The translations under genes and the position numbers were made by a program. The notes under the pieces were generated by a model. The model saw only the letters and a program-made list of their open reading frames with translations. It was not told the origin of the DNA and did not search any database. A stretch of DNA of 64,000 nt from Paulownia fortunei (lineage: Eukaryota > Streptophyta > Magnoliopsida > Lamiales > Paulowniaceae): contig CM033115.1 in assembly GCA_019321725.1 (NCBI GenBank), forward strand, positions 22,206,673 through 22,270,672, read 5' to 3'. This document shows positions 20,520-33,434 of this stretch, piece after piece (the first letter of the stretch is position 1; each line of letters starts with the position of its first letter).

Positions 20520-21678
20520 TCTTATAGTTAGGGAAGGTTCTGTTCCTTTTCTGCCACCAGAGTTCACTCATGGCGTGAACTTTATGGTCTGTATATAGAT
20601 AATTCAATAGCGACCTTATGATTCTGGTGGTAGCCGTAGGTCTGACCGTTCTCTAACTTCTTATTTTACAAAACATAATATAACATTGTAGCATAGCAAT
20701 GCATGAGAGTGTGCCTATGTTGATTGAATTAAAATTGTTCCCGTCTTCAGTAAGAAGTTCTAAGCATATAAAAATGTTTTTAATTTTTTATACTGTGGAT
20801 CTCAACACTTATTTGAAAATTAGGAATCTGGACCTCGTTGCAAATTTTTAAGGTGGAGCTGTGGCCCAGACAAGTAATTTGAATCTTATATTTTATGTTT
20901 TGGATCTTAACACAAACACGGTTAAAGTGTAGCGTGAACGCATGACATTGAATAATAATGATGGATAAGACTAGCTAAAAAGTTGTATTTGACCAAATTA
21001 TGATACCAAAAAATGTGATACTCGTGTTCATATTTGATCGAGGACTTGACTTTGATACGTAATCCACAACTCAGCATCTATCATAATTTTTTTTATTTTT
21101 TTTGGGTCATGAACAATACAAAGATTATACGGTAATTTTAGTCCGATTTAGTTGAATGGACAAATAAATTTATATTTATCATGTAACCAATTGATATTTA
21201 AAGAAAAATGATTAATTATAAGGCATACTATTATACGATTTGTTATATTAATTCAAACCAGGCTTTGCTAAAATTTATCCTAAATGATATTCCATCATAT
21301 TAAAATTTCTGAACATGATATATCAAATAACAAACAAATTCATGCATGTTGAAATTGGAAGATAAGTTCTTGAATTCTCATCCGTATAGATACTGTCTCA
21401 AATAAGGTAGTACCAATTTTAAATTCAAAACAGTAATAATGATGGACTGGATCCAACTCATTCTTTATCAATGGGCGTAAATCTTGATGCATTATTACTG
21501 CTTTTTTTATTTATTTTTTGAACTTCCATTTGAAGACAACTCTAAAATAAGAAAGAAGACAAGAGACCACCCATAATATTCATCAAAATATTAAATAACC
21601 TCGATTTGAATTTTGAGGTGAACATAAAAACTTGACTATCACTGTCAAAATTGTCGTGTAAAAAGCAAGAAAAGATAT

Positions 21679-21710
<32 letters not shown>

Positions 21711-21797
21711 TTAAATCTACAATTTGAATTCATTTACATTAGTATTACCAAACTATAGATTGGATCCAATACCTCAATCTATTTCCATATATGAATG
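20520..21797. other. Intergenic DNA between two convergent genes
   Basis: This holds the 3' regions of the HAM gene (+) and of the minus-strand gene at 21798-22433. A pure A tract of about 20 nt lies near 21679-21699. No other feature is seen. Confidence 0.5.
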
Positions 21798-22433
21798 TCA
21801 TACAGTTGGTGGTTGAGAATTGCTGTTTGGCAAACGAATCTGTTCAATCTGCAAGCTTTTCAGCGCCGCCCCATTAAATCTTCTCTTCCAAAGATTCACC
21901 TCATCGCGGCCAACCCCCGGCGGCGCCACCCTCTTCACAACCGGCAAAGGTGGATCGAGCTCACCAATATTCACCAACTTAACACAATCTTGTTCACATT
22001 TATCACCATCATTCTTCAACTTTAATCTTCTTAAATTATTCACACACACCTCTCTGCTACTTCTGCAACTCTTGCTTCCGCTTCTGCCACCTCCAGAGGC
22101 GGCGGCGCAGCCCGGGGTGGTGGTGGGCATGGAGGAAGTGGTTGGGGGCAAAAGGGTTTTGCCGGAAAACAACTTTTTGAGCTTGGAGTATTTGTGGTGG
22201 TGGGTTGTGACGGGTGTGGGGGCCGGGAAGCCGATGACACGGTTGTTTCTTTTGACTTGGCCCATGCAACTGACTTTAGGGGAAGAGGGTTCGTCGGCGG
22301 ATATTGGATCCTTGTGGTGGTTGTGTAGTTTTATGTCTTTGATAGATAATCGGCAGAACATTGGCAAGAAAATGGTTTTCTGGTGGAAGTAGTGGTGGTG
22401 ATGAATGCTGTGGTGATCATATCCGTTGCCCAT
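21798..22433 (-). CDS. Plant-specific basic protein with SSPKVSCMGQV motif, function unknown
   Basis: A single uninterrupted frame of 211 codons on the minus strand. The protein begins with a His-rich stretch (residues 7-17). The core is DEPSSPKVSCMGQVKRNNRV (about 48-67), then a basic segment KYSKLKKLFSG. A Ser/Gly/Pro-rich middle leads to a conserved-looking end (PPLPVVKRVAPPG, NLWKRRFNGAALKSLQIEQI). The PSSPKVSCMGQ motif is shared with plant proteins annotated as syringolide-induced protein 14-1-1; that link is from memory and the biochemical role is unknown. No signal peptide or membrane segment is evident. Translation could instead start at Met25 (MFCRLSIKDIKL). The opposite strand is also open for 190 codons, but it lacks family motifs and I treat it as a shadow. 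The 5' side carries long CA/GT repeats. Confidence 0.75.
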   Translation of the reverse strand: MGNGYDHHSIHHHHYFHQKTIFLPMFCRLSIKDIKLHNHHKDPISADEPSSPKVSCMGQVKRNNRVIGFPAPTPVTTHHHKYSKLKKLFSGKTLLPPTTSSMPTTTPGCAAASGGGRSGSKSCRSSREVCVNNLRRLKLKNDGDKCEQDCVKLVNIGELDPPLPVVKRVAPPGVGRDEVNLWKRRFNGAALKSLQIEQIRLPNSNSQPPTV

Positions 22434-22509
22434 TTTGTTTTTCTACTTTTCTTTGTCTGTATTTTTGGTGTGTGATTCTGTATATGCTCCTGTGTTGTTT
22501 CTCTCTCTT

Positions 22510-22511
<2 letters not shown>

Positions 22512-22543
<32 letters not shown>

Positions 22544-22636
22544 TGAGGAGAAAGGGAAGGGCACGATGAAGATGTAAGTTTAGGTGATGTATAAGTGTAT
22601 GTATTTGTATGTATATTTGAACACACACACACACAC
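22512..22636. repeat. Paired (TG)14 and (AC)8 microsatellites upstream of the 21.8-22.4 kb gene
   Basis: A TG run at about 22512-22540 and an AC run at about 22621-22636 are complementary and about 80 nt apart. Both lie 80-200 nt upstream of the minus-strand start codon at 22433, probably in its leader or core promoter. Confidence 0.85.
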
Positions 22637-24573
22637 TGTGACACAGACACAGAGCTATGAGCTATGCATATTTATAAATATATACATGCCTATATACATG
22701 TGTAGGTATATTAATACAAACCAGAAAAAAGTATTTAAATAATTTATAACGACTCAGGTCTCGAAGTGAAATTATTGTGCATTAAAAGTGGGAATAAATC
22801 ATAACCTTGGCAGCTGAAATTACAAACATATCATCTCTGTCCAAAATGTCTATTGATTAATGACAACAACCAACCCCCACTATAATTTTTGTCCTATACT
22901 GTTAAACATTTAATTACTAGGTATAATTTTTAAAAAAACTTGACACTCCGAGTTTCAAACTGTGATTTTTTCATCGTATGAGAAATTTCAAGTTCTTTTA
23001 AGAATAATCTGCATTCTTGTGCCTTCTTTTACACACACAATTAAAGAACTTTGCTGCCAAAAAGGATTTTGCGGATACCATACATAATGGGAATGCCTAA
23101 ATAATTTTTTATTTGTTGACGCATTCTTGAAAGACAGGTAATAGAATTAGTTAACTGGTTTTACATTAATTGTCTTCCTCGTAAGGGTCAAGAACCACTT
23201 CAAAAATAATAATAATAATTGGATTTGTTATAGACTAATATTCTGGGAAACGAATGGAAATTATGAGAGACTACTGCTTTGGAGTCTTCTAAATGTCCAT
23301 CACTTGAAGCATTGTAGCAATTTTATTTTATTTTTTATTTTTTTCAGATATCACAAAAATTATTCTTGGATATGATCATATTGTTCGACTCTTATGAGCA
23401 CACGAGTATGTGCCCAGCTAAAATGGTTGCAACAACTTATATATACATTTTTTCCCTTAAAATTTATAGTCAAACGAGTCGACTTAGTAAAATACTATAA
23501 AAGTATTCAATTTTTATATATATTTATTTTTTTTTCTTTGAAAAGCCAATCAATTCGAGCTAATGTATACATACAATTATAATTAATCTAACTCAGTAAA
23601 TAATATACACAAGGAAGAGATCCAATGCAAGTTTAATGCACTTGTGTAAGTACTTGTCTTTTTAATGAAGAAAGTAACATACATTTTTCTTGTTAAATCA
23701 AATCATGACCCCAATAATTTCACATCAATATAGTGAAGTTTGTTACCATTTCTTTGTCTCAAAGGTGGGAATCTGTATGGACCAAAAGGCTTAATAACTT
23801 GTGGGAAGTGTGGGAAGTGAAATATTATTTTAGTTGTTTTAATTTTTTACAAAACAATTGTAGCAATATGCCCATTAGGCCATTCTCATATTAGGACACT
23901 ATACTACGTTGAGATTCTAACTACATGCATGCATCCTCTTGGAGTAATCTTAACATTAGGGAAACCTATTCCATTTTACCTAATTGATGTGAAATTTTAC
24001 TTTTTGATTCCCTATGTCTCTAAATTTTGGAGTTTCTCTCTTTCAAAAAACTATTTGTCTAGGTTTAGATAGAAATCAAAATACATATGATGAAATTGAA
24101 AACCCATAAATGGAGATTTTTTCACCTTTTGAGATGGTAGTTATCTAAAATATCAAATATGATTCAATTACATCCAACCAATCATAATTGTACTTTACTT
24201 ATGATTTGTCACTCTTTTTTTTGACGTATTATTCAATCACACGATAACTATAAATTCATTTGCTCTACGATTAATTTGATGTATCCAACTCGAATACAAA
24301 TAGAATATCTTATATTCCAGATACTCAAATTCAAAAATCAATAAATGTCATTTCATGCTAGGGTTAGGGTAGATTGCATGGAGGAAGATATAGGGGGGCT
24401 GAATATTTGAAAAAAAAAAATGACCAATTAATTATGAGAGTGTAAAAAGTTGCACACTCTACATATATAGTTTTCTTTACTCAAGTGATAAAATTTAACC
24501 CCATGGACCATTCTTGATAGATAGACAATACAACAAAGAAGAAGCTCCCAAATAAAGGAAATTGAGTGTTGTG

Positions 24574-24732
24574 ATGGCCTCTCATTTCTCTTGGGCAGCA
24601 TTGTTTTGCCTTTTGAGTGGGCTAATCTACCTTTTTTCTTTCCACTTTTCTAAGGCAAAAAGAAAATGCTCCCAAAAGGACTCACCCTTATTCATCATTA
24701 ATAATTACTATATCACTAAATTTTTGCACTAA
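24574..24732 (+). CDS. Candidate 52-residue membrane or secreted peptide
   Basis: ATG at 24574 opens a 52-codon frame. Its first third reads as a hydrophobic segment (SWAALFCLLSGLIYLFSF, residues 6-23), followed by a basic stretch KAKRKCSQK and ending TKFLH. This is the layout of a signal anchor or signal peptide with a short tail. I know no homologue, and AT-rich DNA gives such frames by chance. The only extra support is that local composition is less AT-biased than the flanks. No TATA box or splice site helps. Confidence 0.15.
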   Translation: MASHFSWAALFCLLSGLIYLFSFHFSKAKRKCSQKDSPLFIINNYYITKFLH

Positions 24733-25085
24733 AACTGTTCCCCATAAGAGAAAATTTCAACCTATATATGTCAAAATAGTACTCATTTTACTGATTTTTA
24801 GAAAAATAAATATGTGGCTATTAATAAATAAATAGTGAGATAAATTATTTTTGGTTAGTAATTGTTGGTTGGCATATGCATTTGTTTTTTAACAAGCATA
24901 AAATGTTTGTTCTTCAAAATGCTACCAGAAATGGTCCCAGTTTTAGTTATGCCTAAATTGGCCCTTTATGCAAAAAGTCATTCTTAGACAATAGGAAAAT
25001 TAGTTTGGCAACTTAAGGCTTTGTGGCCTTGTCTAAGAGATAGAATTACCAAAATGCCCTTCTCTTTCTTCCTTTTTTTTTTGTT

Positions 25086-25110
25086 GGGGGTGGGGGGGGG
25101 GCGGGGGTGG
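25086..25110 (+). repeat. G-rich run, possible G-quadruplex
   Basis: G runs of 5, 10, 5 and 2 bases are separated by single bases (T, C, T). It stands alone in AT-rich DNA and could fold as a G-quadruplex on the + strand. Confidence 0.5.
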
Positions 25111-25797
25111 TGTTGTTTGTAGTTTTTTGCACATGCAAATATAGAAAAGTTTAATTTATGGTCTTATCAGAAGATTTTGGACGAAGTTTCTTTACCATCA
25201 TCATTCTCATGTTCTCATTCATGACCCATATATGTATAGGCTATTGATTAAAAAAAAAAAAGAAACTATATATATGTTATAATTTATAATTATTATGTAA
25301 GATTTACGTCAGACAAAATTATAATAGTCTATTTGATACAACTGATGATATTTTTATTCATACTCATGGTCACTCTTTTTTTCTTTTTTTGGGAATATTT
25401 AGAAATAAGGATTTTTGGTACCCTCGAAAAAAAATTATTATAATGAAAGTTTGCATTTATAAATAGATGCGTGAAGCGATACAAAAAAAAAAAAATGAAA
25501 TAGAATTTTTTGCCCTGCAAAGTACAAAGTAAAACATTTTATTAACATGAATTATGGTTGTCTATTATCGACTAAATATTAAAGCTCTTAATATTGAATT
25601 AGGACTGAAATTCAACTCCAAATATACTAGAAATTAGATAAATTGAATTTTCACTTATTTTAGCTTTTTTTTCATTTTTTGGCTGTAAATTTTTTTCAAA
25701 AGAAATCGGTTTTAATAAAGAAAAATATTAGCTTGAAGTAAAAAACAAAAGAGAAGGTGAATTGCAGGGTGAGACTCGGCCACATGAATGACGGTGG

Positions 25798-25865
25798 ACA
25801 CGCGTCTTATTAGCCGACATCACATTTGTCAGCATGTGGAGGACACGTGATAAAGTACACGTGGG
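25798..25865. promoter_or_regulatory. Cluster of ABRE, CE3-like and DRE motifs without an adjacent gene
   Basis: Within 68 bp there is ACACGCGTC (25798-25806, resembling coupling element CE3) and GCCGAC (25813-25818, the DRE/CRT core). Two palindromic CACGTG G-boxes follow in ABRE context (25844-25849 and 25858-25863). Such combinations are known from ABA- and drought-responsive plant promoters. The nearest confirmed starts are 3.4 kb to the left (the minus-strand gene) and 6.4 kb to the right (VPS9A), so the target is unknown. Confidence 0.4.
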
Positions 25866-27265
25866 ACCCTTTGCTCTTTTCAATTTTTTTCTTTTCTTCA
25901 TCACCCTTTACTTGGAAGTTTCACTTTCAAATTTTGGAGTAAGATTATATATTAAAAATTAAATTACCTGCCCTTCTTTTTTTTTTTTTTAACCTTTTTT
26001 ACATGCATCCCAATTAATCCATCTTTTTATTATTTACTCAATAAAAAATAATAAAAAACAAGTACATTAAAATTAAAAGAATCTCTTCTGACATGAGACC
26101 TCAAAAAATTAACCTAAAAAAAAATTGAATCCATAATCTTATTTTTATCGTACGTAATATATTCGAGTGTGAATTTTACATAAGCGAAAAATAAAAAACA
26201 CACAATACTCGTATATTCTAACAATATAAGTGAGTAAAGCTAAATTATTACAAAAAAAACACAAAGCAAATAGAAAAGAAGCCAAGAAGAAATTCATTTG
26301 TTGTAGTAAGAGACCCAACATTTGATTTTGCCAGATTTTGTCTTTGGCATATGTAGAAAGAACACCACAATTTGCACGCATGTCGTAGTATATTACTATT
26401 AGATTATAAATTACACTAAAATTTATTTCCCACATGACAATTATTAAAGGTACAAAAAACAGTATCGGCTTACTGGGTTGCCTGGCTGTGGACGTGCCAA
26501 AACTGACCCATGTTATAATAATTAAGCACTAGTTTTCTTTTGTTTGCAGGTTGTCTTTTCGAACGTTTTCACTTCTACTTTTGTTTTTCTGCAGATCCCA
26601 ATGGGTAAATCAAAACCAAGGAACATGAAGAAATATTTTTTCTTTTATTTCGTTTTTTTTTTTTAAAGAACTATGATCCAACCAATAAGCAGACAAGCAA
26701 ACGTGAAGCAGTTAACACTAATTGATATTTTTCTTTTTGCATTCTTTACATTTCTTCTACTTAATTTGTTTGTCATCTTGTTTATTGCAAAGGCCCATTG
26801 CAATATTTTATGGGTCCATTTGACAGTGCTTTTGGTTGAGGTTCGAAATCTGTAGATAAAGGGTACAATTTTCATTCCTGGGCTGATTATGTTATTTGTT
26901 TTACCATGATTATAAGCAGTAACAAAATATTCTTGTACTTGTGCTATCGTTTAATTCCTTGAGCATGTCAGGAAACCATATACTCCAATTCTAATGACAC
27001 GAAAGCCAAGAGACAGTTCAGATTTATAGGCGAACAAAATTGAAGAGTTTTTCCTGTGGCATCTCATAATCCCAGACCGTGGATCAGTCTTAAGGTTGTT
27101 ATACATAAGCTACACCTTCATCCTCCTCATGATTACCTGAATCTTCTCTATAAATTACACAAATCATGCTTTTATCCTACTTTTTGAGAAAAGGATAAAA
27201 TTGAAAGAAAAGAAAAAAACAGAAATATAGACAGAAGAATGACTCTTCTTTACATATGGGAATGA

Positions 27266-30200
27266 TCATCTTTGAGAATTTTCATCGACTTCATCAAGTT
27301 GAGTTTGAGTGGTTGCTTCTTCCAGCACCTTTGATTTGGTATTTTCCAACCCAAAACCCGAACCTTCACCTGAATCATCCACAACTGTAGAAAGGTCCTT
27401 TTGCATATCATCATTTGGATTAACTTCTTTTCTCTTTTCTGAATCCTTAGCAATTTCGGGCTGCTCTAAGTTTTGTGTTTGAGTATTAGATAATGAAGGA
27501 GATGGAGTTGTCACTCCCAGACCTTTTGCAAGGCAGACATACTTGAATGCGAGTTGCTTATAGTTGTTCAGCAGATCTTCTACATCACCAACCGTCAGAT
27601 CACCGGCCTGGGAGTACAAATAAGGTAAATCTCGAAAAAGTTGGCTCGCCTCTTCTTCCTTCAAAAGCTCTGCTGCACCTTTATTTTCTAGGTCTGAGAT
27701 TGGAGTTTTATCTAATGATAAATGATCTTTCCCATATAATTCCTCATTCCTGGATTTAATTTCCGATGACTCAACAGGAGACTGAGGGTGTGCTGCTGCA
27801 TGCTGATGCTTCCTGGAATTCAAAGCTGGTTTTGGATCCACAGGCTCTGTGCTAGGAATATGTCCAAAATTTTGATTTGTTTGACTGTACAAGTTATCTG
27901 AGCTCTCGGAGAGGCCAGCAAGAAGCGCTTGAGCAGATTCCATGTTCTTTTCAAATTCCACATTATCCATTGAAAGGGCTTTTGCATCAATATTGGTAAT
28001 GAAAGACTCCACAGAGAGCATGTTTGTGAAGAAGTAAGCTGCTTCGGCGACCAAGCGAGTTTGTCGTCTAAACCGTTGTATATATGACAGATTTGAATGC
28101 AGTTGAGGTGGGTTTGCCTGTTCAAGACATCACAATAAGTTTCAATTTTGAGTTTCAGTGTTAAAGAGAAATGAAATTTTTTTAAAAAAGAAATGCTTTT
28201 AAACGCAATCACCGTTGATAATTCCTGAAGAACAAGTAACCTTGCAACTCAAAAAGCAATATAATCATATAATCACAGGCAGAACCTGATATTCATTAAT
28301 TCCGTATTGTGGAATTTCAGCATATAAGAGAATTAATAATCATTGATAATACGAAGTGGCCAGAGTGAAACAAGTATTGGAAAACCTGCTTTAATGTAAA
28401 TCTCTTTTCATAATCATGACAACTTCTTGCATTATTTTCAGTTATACCTTCTAACTAGCTGAGAACTCGGGTGTAAGTAATTTAGACATTTTCATACTAC
28501 CAATATAAGACTGCACTGAAGAAACCTTCTGCATGACAATTGTTGGACTCAGTTAGCTCTAATCTAAAAGGCAATAGCAGTGTGCACATATTAAGTTTAT
28601 GGAAGTTGGCATGCTTAGAAAAATTTTGGAGAGGCAATTTGGTGAAAGTTCATTATATTAGGTGCTGGATTAGGACGGGGGACCAAACTTGGGGTCTTCA
28701 AGGAAATTGATAACAAAAGGTAATCATGATTTTTTTGTAGTGGATTTGCATAGTTAACTAATGAAAGCAGAGAGTGTGTATCTATAGGAGTCAACATGTC
28801 TTAAGTTTGAGCAATCATAAACTCAAACATGCTGTCTGAATTTGGAAGAAACATTTGAGTGCTGCCAGACTCTAAACTTTAATCTTGTCCCATATGAATC
28901 CTCCTTCCATCATTTTATGTTCGCTTCCCCACATAGCACGGGAAGTTTCAGTACAAATGGATAACAAGACCGAGTAAGAAATGCATTTTGGGGTTATCTG
29001 CGGCATCACCAGTCCAAGCAGTACAAATATTATAGCAACAAAGTGCAGATTCACGTGAACGTGGATATTTGGTTTGAGCAATAACTTGGAGCATATTATG
29101 TTTCTCCCTCATGTTCACCAGTACAGGCACAAGTTAACATTTAACAACATTAGTAAACCAGATGACAACAGAAAAATTGAACCATAAATGGCACCCTTCT
29201 AGAACAGTCCTCCATCAAACACGGCAAAAAAGCAGAATTACCTTTATGGTGACATAAATTAAAACTGGGAGAAATTCATCAGCTCCAGGATGATCTTCAT
29301 TTGATGCAATGGATGCATTAAGCAATAGGTTATTAATGACTTTGCAACAATTTAGAATGCAGACAAGTTTGTCTCTTGGTGCCTTGTACATGTTAATCTT
29401 TTGCAGCTCCTTTTGGGCAAGCTGCCAGAACAGAAGTACAAGAACAGAGTCAGACTTCTTGCTAAAGAACCTAGTTGAGAAAAGGTTTATCATTCTCACA
29501 CATTGTTCTACATTAGACACATATCTTATTGAAAATTAAGAGATGCATATCACTGCCAATTTTCTTTCTTTCATCATACATAGCTTCATTCTGAAAATCC
29601 AAAACTATGAAAACCTTCCCAAGAGTTACTTTTCATGGGAATACAGAGAGAAGATATCACACATTTTCTCAAAGAAAGCACTTTTATACGGCGAGTAAAA
29701 CTGTTGTATGTGGATCACCGATGAACCATGTCATCAAATTGATTGAATACTTCTCATGTGAACTTTTGAAATCACTAAATTAAGACACAAAGAATAAATT
29801 TGATGAAACTAGAGTGGTAAACAAATAAATTTAATCTGGTAAGAGTTTAAATCTGTCTTCAATCTTCAGTTTTCAGTTTTCAAGGGAAAACAATCATGCA
29901 CAGGTTTCACAAATTCAACTGATAAGAATTTCCTTGAAGAAACCAACAATAGACTCCAAATCATCCATATAAATTCATTTTCATTATAAATAGGAGAGCA
30001 AACTAAGTTTAACACTAGCGACCGTAAAAACACAATAGCTTTTTCAAGACTTCCTATCAGAGATCAAAGTTTCACAAACGATAATCAATTTCGCATTGTG
30101 GATACAAGATCAGAATATTAAGAAGAGGGCTGCAATGAGACCTACTAGTCGCAATCACATGCCAATTTTTACACACAGAATGCAATTGGGGAAACATTTG

Positions 30201-32235
30201 ATGTAATGCGGACAATCACTTCGGGATTCATTTCTTTACTCACCAACCATGAGGCTTCATTTTGATAGGTTGGCTTTATATCCAAATTCTCAGGCCTAAT
30301 AAATTGTTGAATCAAAGCCATCTTTTCATGAAGCTGCTCGTCAGCTTTGACATCTTCAGGAATTGAAGCAAATACACGGGTAAACAACTTTGTCATGACA
30401 TATTTCTCCAGTCCCTGTAATTGAAAGAATATGCATAGAAACAAAGAGCTAAACAAAGTATAAAAAAAAGAAAAAAAAATACTTCTTTCTGTCACTGCAA
30501 TGGATAGAACATAAGAGCATGATGCAATAATACTTTATATTACTTTTCCAAACAGAAGCATCTTTTTTCAACAGAGAGGGGAAAGAGAGAGATAAGTTTA
30601 AAGCTCACTTACGATAGTTTTCTAATTTCAACATGCCCTCAAATTTAATGAACCTGGGCTTCAACATATTCACCAAAACCAGATAATTAACTTCACATTT
30701 TACAAATCAATATCAGTAAATTCATATCCTCCAAATTTGAACCTCTTTGGATAGACATACCATCTTGAAACAAGCAATAAATTTGTGTATGACCATGTAA
30801 TTTTGTGCCCGTGTGTCAATTGTGTATATTAGTGTGAAGTACATATTTACAATGGTATTGACATGATGACATAAGAGAAAAATAGCAATATACTAAGATA
30901 ATAATGATAAGGCTCTTCAAATCAATTTAACATACTTTTATTGCCAGCTATTTAAAAACTTTGTAAATCAGTTAGTGCTGCTAGATAGTTCAAGGGGGTA
31001 CAGGGCTGGTAGGCAATGATAGAGAACTAACAAATAAAAGGTCAGCAAATATCCTTTATATCGTTCGAGTCAAATATATGTGAACCAAGAACCAAAAAAA
31101 AAAGATTTCAAATGTTGTCTTAACCTAATTAACATATGATGTAGTTTTGAAGAAGGAAATGATACTCACTTCACCAGCACTCTCCAACTCCTCCTCTGAA
31201 GATCTAGCCCAAAGGGAGTGAGCCCTGAATGCTGCTTCCATATTGCCCAGGAACTCCTGCACGGCTGCACTGTCCCTTTCCGCATCCGGTGCATTGTTCA
31301 AAAACGACACTATAAAACTGCAAATACAAATTAGAAATATCCAGTCGGTTTTTATATATGACAAGCATATACAAATACGAAATGAACAGAACATTATTGA
31401 TGGAAATGTGTGATAGTTCCAAGAAAGGTTACTATATATGCATCGCTTCATGCCAATTTGAAATTACCCCAGACGCAAACCAGTTAAAGAGATAATTATA
31501 GAGAGAAAAAGTAAATGGCTTACTAAGATACTGCATTATTTCATAGTAATAAAATAGCATATGATGCTAACACTTAAAACATGTACACATTATGGCTTAT
31601 GCACTAATGACTGTTCATCAGTAGTATTTGAATACCATCATTGCATCATTATCAGAAATTTGCAACAAAACAAAATCTAACAGCACAAATATATTAAAAA
31701 ATCAATAAATAAAATCAAAATGACAAATAAAAATCACTCTTTGGAAGCTTAGCTAACTTAATTAAAACGCAAACTTTCAGCAAAAATAGGAAATTTCATG
31801 TCACTTGGATACTAGTGTCAGTCCTTGGATGTGTGTTTAGACGTGTGTATATGATAATGTGTTGACATCACTATATGTAATCTAACAAATTGGCAATGCC
31901 CAATACCTAACTGATTGGCATCTTATGAGCCAGCAAAAATGACCTTTTCAGCATTAATACTGTTCATCAATTCACACCTAGTAATACAAACGCTAATTCC
32001 AGCTAGCAATAATTAACTCTATAAAAACGTCATATACTAGCAAAAACAGTTCTTTTAGCCATTGAATTCAGTAATCAAGAAAAGATAACATGCGGATGCG
32101 TAACGGTGTGTATGTATAGCAATACCTTTTGATGGCTTTGACGAAGTCGGCGGCGGAGGGGTGGCGCATCCGCTCGAGGAAGTCGTGCCACGTCAGCGGC
32201 GCCGTCGACGAGCCGAACACGTCAGAGTTCTCCAT
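27266..32235 (-). CDS. VPS9A: VPS9A, guanine nucleotide exchange factor for Rab5 GTPases
   Basis: VPS9A activates the plant Rab5 GTPases (RHA1, ARA7, ARA6) on endosomes for vacuolar and endocytic traffic. Five minus-strand exons join in phase: 32235-32126, 31317-31170, 30414-30244, 29421-29242 and 28117-27266, encoding 486 residues (Arabidopsis about 520). The N-terminal helical bundle starts MENSDVF and includes FLERMRHPSAADFVKAIKSF. The VPS9 domain follows (about 90-245): GLEKYVMTKLFTRVF, INMYKAPRDKLVCILNCCK, GADEFLPVLIYVTIKANPP and AAYFFTN. The catalytic Asp191 (GADEFLP), the Pro of the same motif and Tyr231 match the Rabex-5 D313, P317 and Y354 positions. The last exon carries a long variable acidic tail with a conserved block (LPYLYSQAGDLTVGDVEDLL, YKQLAFKYVCLAKGLG). 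It appears intact. The B3GALT gene lies upstream on the same strand. Confidence 0.97.
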
Positions 32236-33434
32236 AGCCGATCGGTCGGACCGGCTTCCGAGATTCACTGTTTTTGGGTTCAGAGTCAACGAACGAGCGA
32301 TGGACTAATGATAGAAGTTAGAAGATAAAAAATGCCGTCTGGGTCGGCCCAGCTTTTTCAGGGCCGAGACTAGTCCGAAGTTAAGCATGGACCCGAATGT
32401 TTTCCGGTTTTTAATACGATTCAATGCAATCGGAAACGGATAAAATGAATTCTTTTTTTTTTTTCAGAATTATTAGTTGAATAAAATTAATTTATAATAT
32501 ATCGATATATGAATATTATAATTAATCAATTATCTCCAAAAACCAATAATGATGTTTAAATTTCACAAATAACTAGAAGATTATAAATTTAAGCCTTGTA
32601 AGTGGTTTTTACTAGAATGCTGATATTAAATATGCCAAATATATGATATGACTTTCTTAAACTAGATCCAATCTATTCTATCCTAATTGTCTGAGTACAA
32701 CACGGGTAAGAAATCGGGTCATTCCAACCTCAAGTGGGAGCAAGTATGCAATAATTTACACTGCCATTTAGATGTCAAAAATTGACGGTGGCGCCAACTT
32801 AAAAAGCAGTTTCCCAAGCCTAGCAGTGGACAGTTGATCCAATTCAACACTTGCTAAAAAGAAGCAATGGAAACTTTCCAATGAATACCAAATTTGTAGA
32901 GTGAAAAGGATGGACATGGGCATGGACTGGTAGCCAGAATTACAATGAGCAAAAATGGGCCATACAAGTTCTTAGAAACGCGACCAAGAAATAATCAAAC
33001 AGTTACACTTCTATAGATGAGCAGAAATGCTACCACTTCAAAGATCTTGAACAGCAAAATCTTGTATCCAGCCTGCTAAATGTGTGTTCTTCTTCTACTG
33101 TCAATCAAATATAAGCTCCAAAATCGCATTATCCCAAATCTCTAAACAATGTGTACATGTATCATCCCTCCCATGTGTGAAAAGAATTCGGCTAGGATAA
33201 ATATCATATATTCATCTCAACACGCACTCCCTTTATACAAAATCATCTGAAATAATTAATAGCTTTAATAAGCACCAAATCTTGCTCCGGACTTGATAAT
33301 GTTTGATAAACCTTCATAGGCCTGGGCATCATTTTGTGTTAACTGCTGCACTCAAACTGCCTCCTATAGTCTGCTGGCTGAAAATGGAGAGTCTACATTT
33401 TTCGTTAGCTGAACTTTTTGTTGTGCAAGGAATC
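32236..33434 (-). promoter_or_regulatory. VPS9A upstream region
   Basis: This 1.2-kb gap between the galactosyltransferase 3' end and the VPS9A start must contain the VPS9A promoter. A GGCCCA motif (site II type, near 32346) and GGGCCGA just beside it lie about 110 nt upstream of the start codon. No TATA box is obvious. The rest is AT-rich with no gene. Confidence 0.4.

Larger units (their letters stand above)
22650..27265. other. 4.6-kb AT-rich intergenic region
   Basis: No gene is firmly supported. The region contains a candidate small ORF (24574-24732), a G-rich run (25086-25110), a cluster of stress-type motifs (25798-25865) and homopolymer A/T tracts. None of the common conserved plant microRNA sequences was recognised by eye. 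Confidence 0.5.

Noticed and set aside
21820..22392. 190-codon + strand frame opposite the SSPKVSCMGQV gene
   Set aside because: The minus-strand frame carries a known plant motif and a conserved-looking C-terminus; the + strand frame has no recognisable feature and mirrors its codon pattern.
22331..22650. Minus-strand frames encoding His-Thr repeats
   Set aside because: Translated CA/TG microsatellite, with no gene content.
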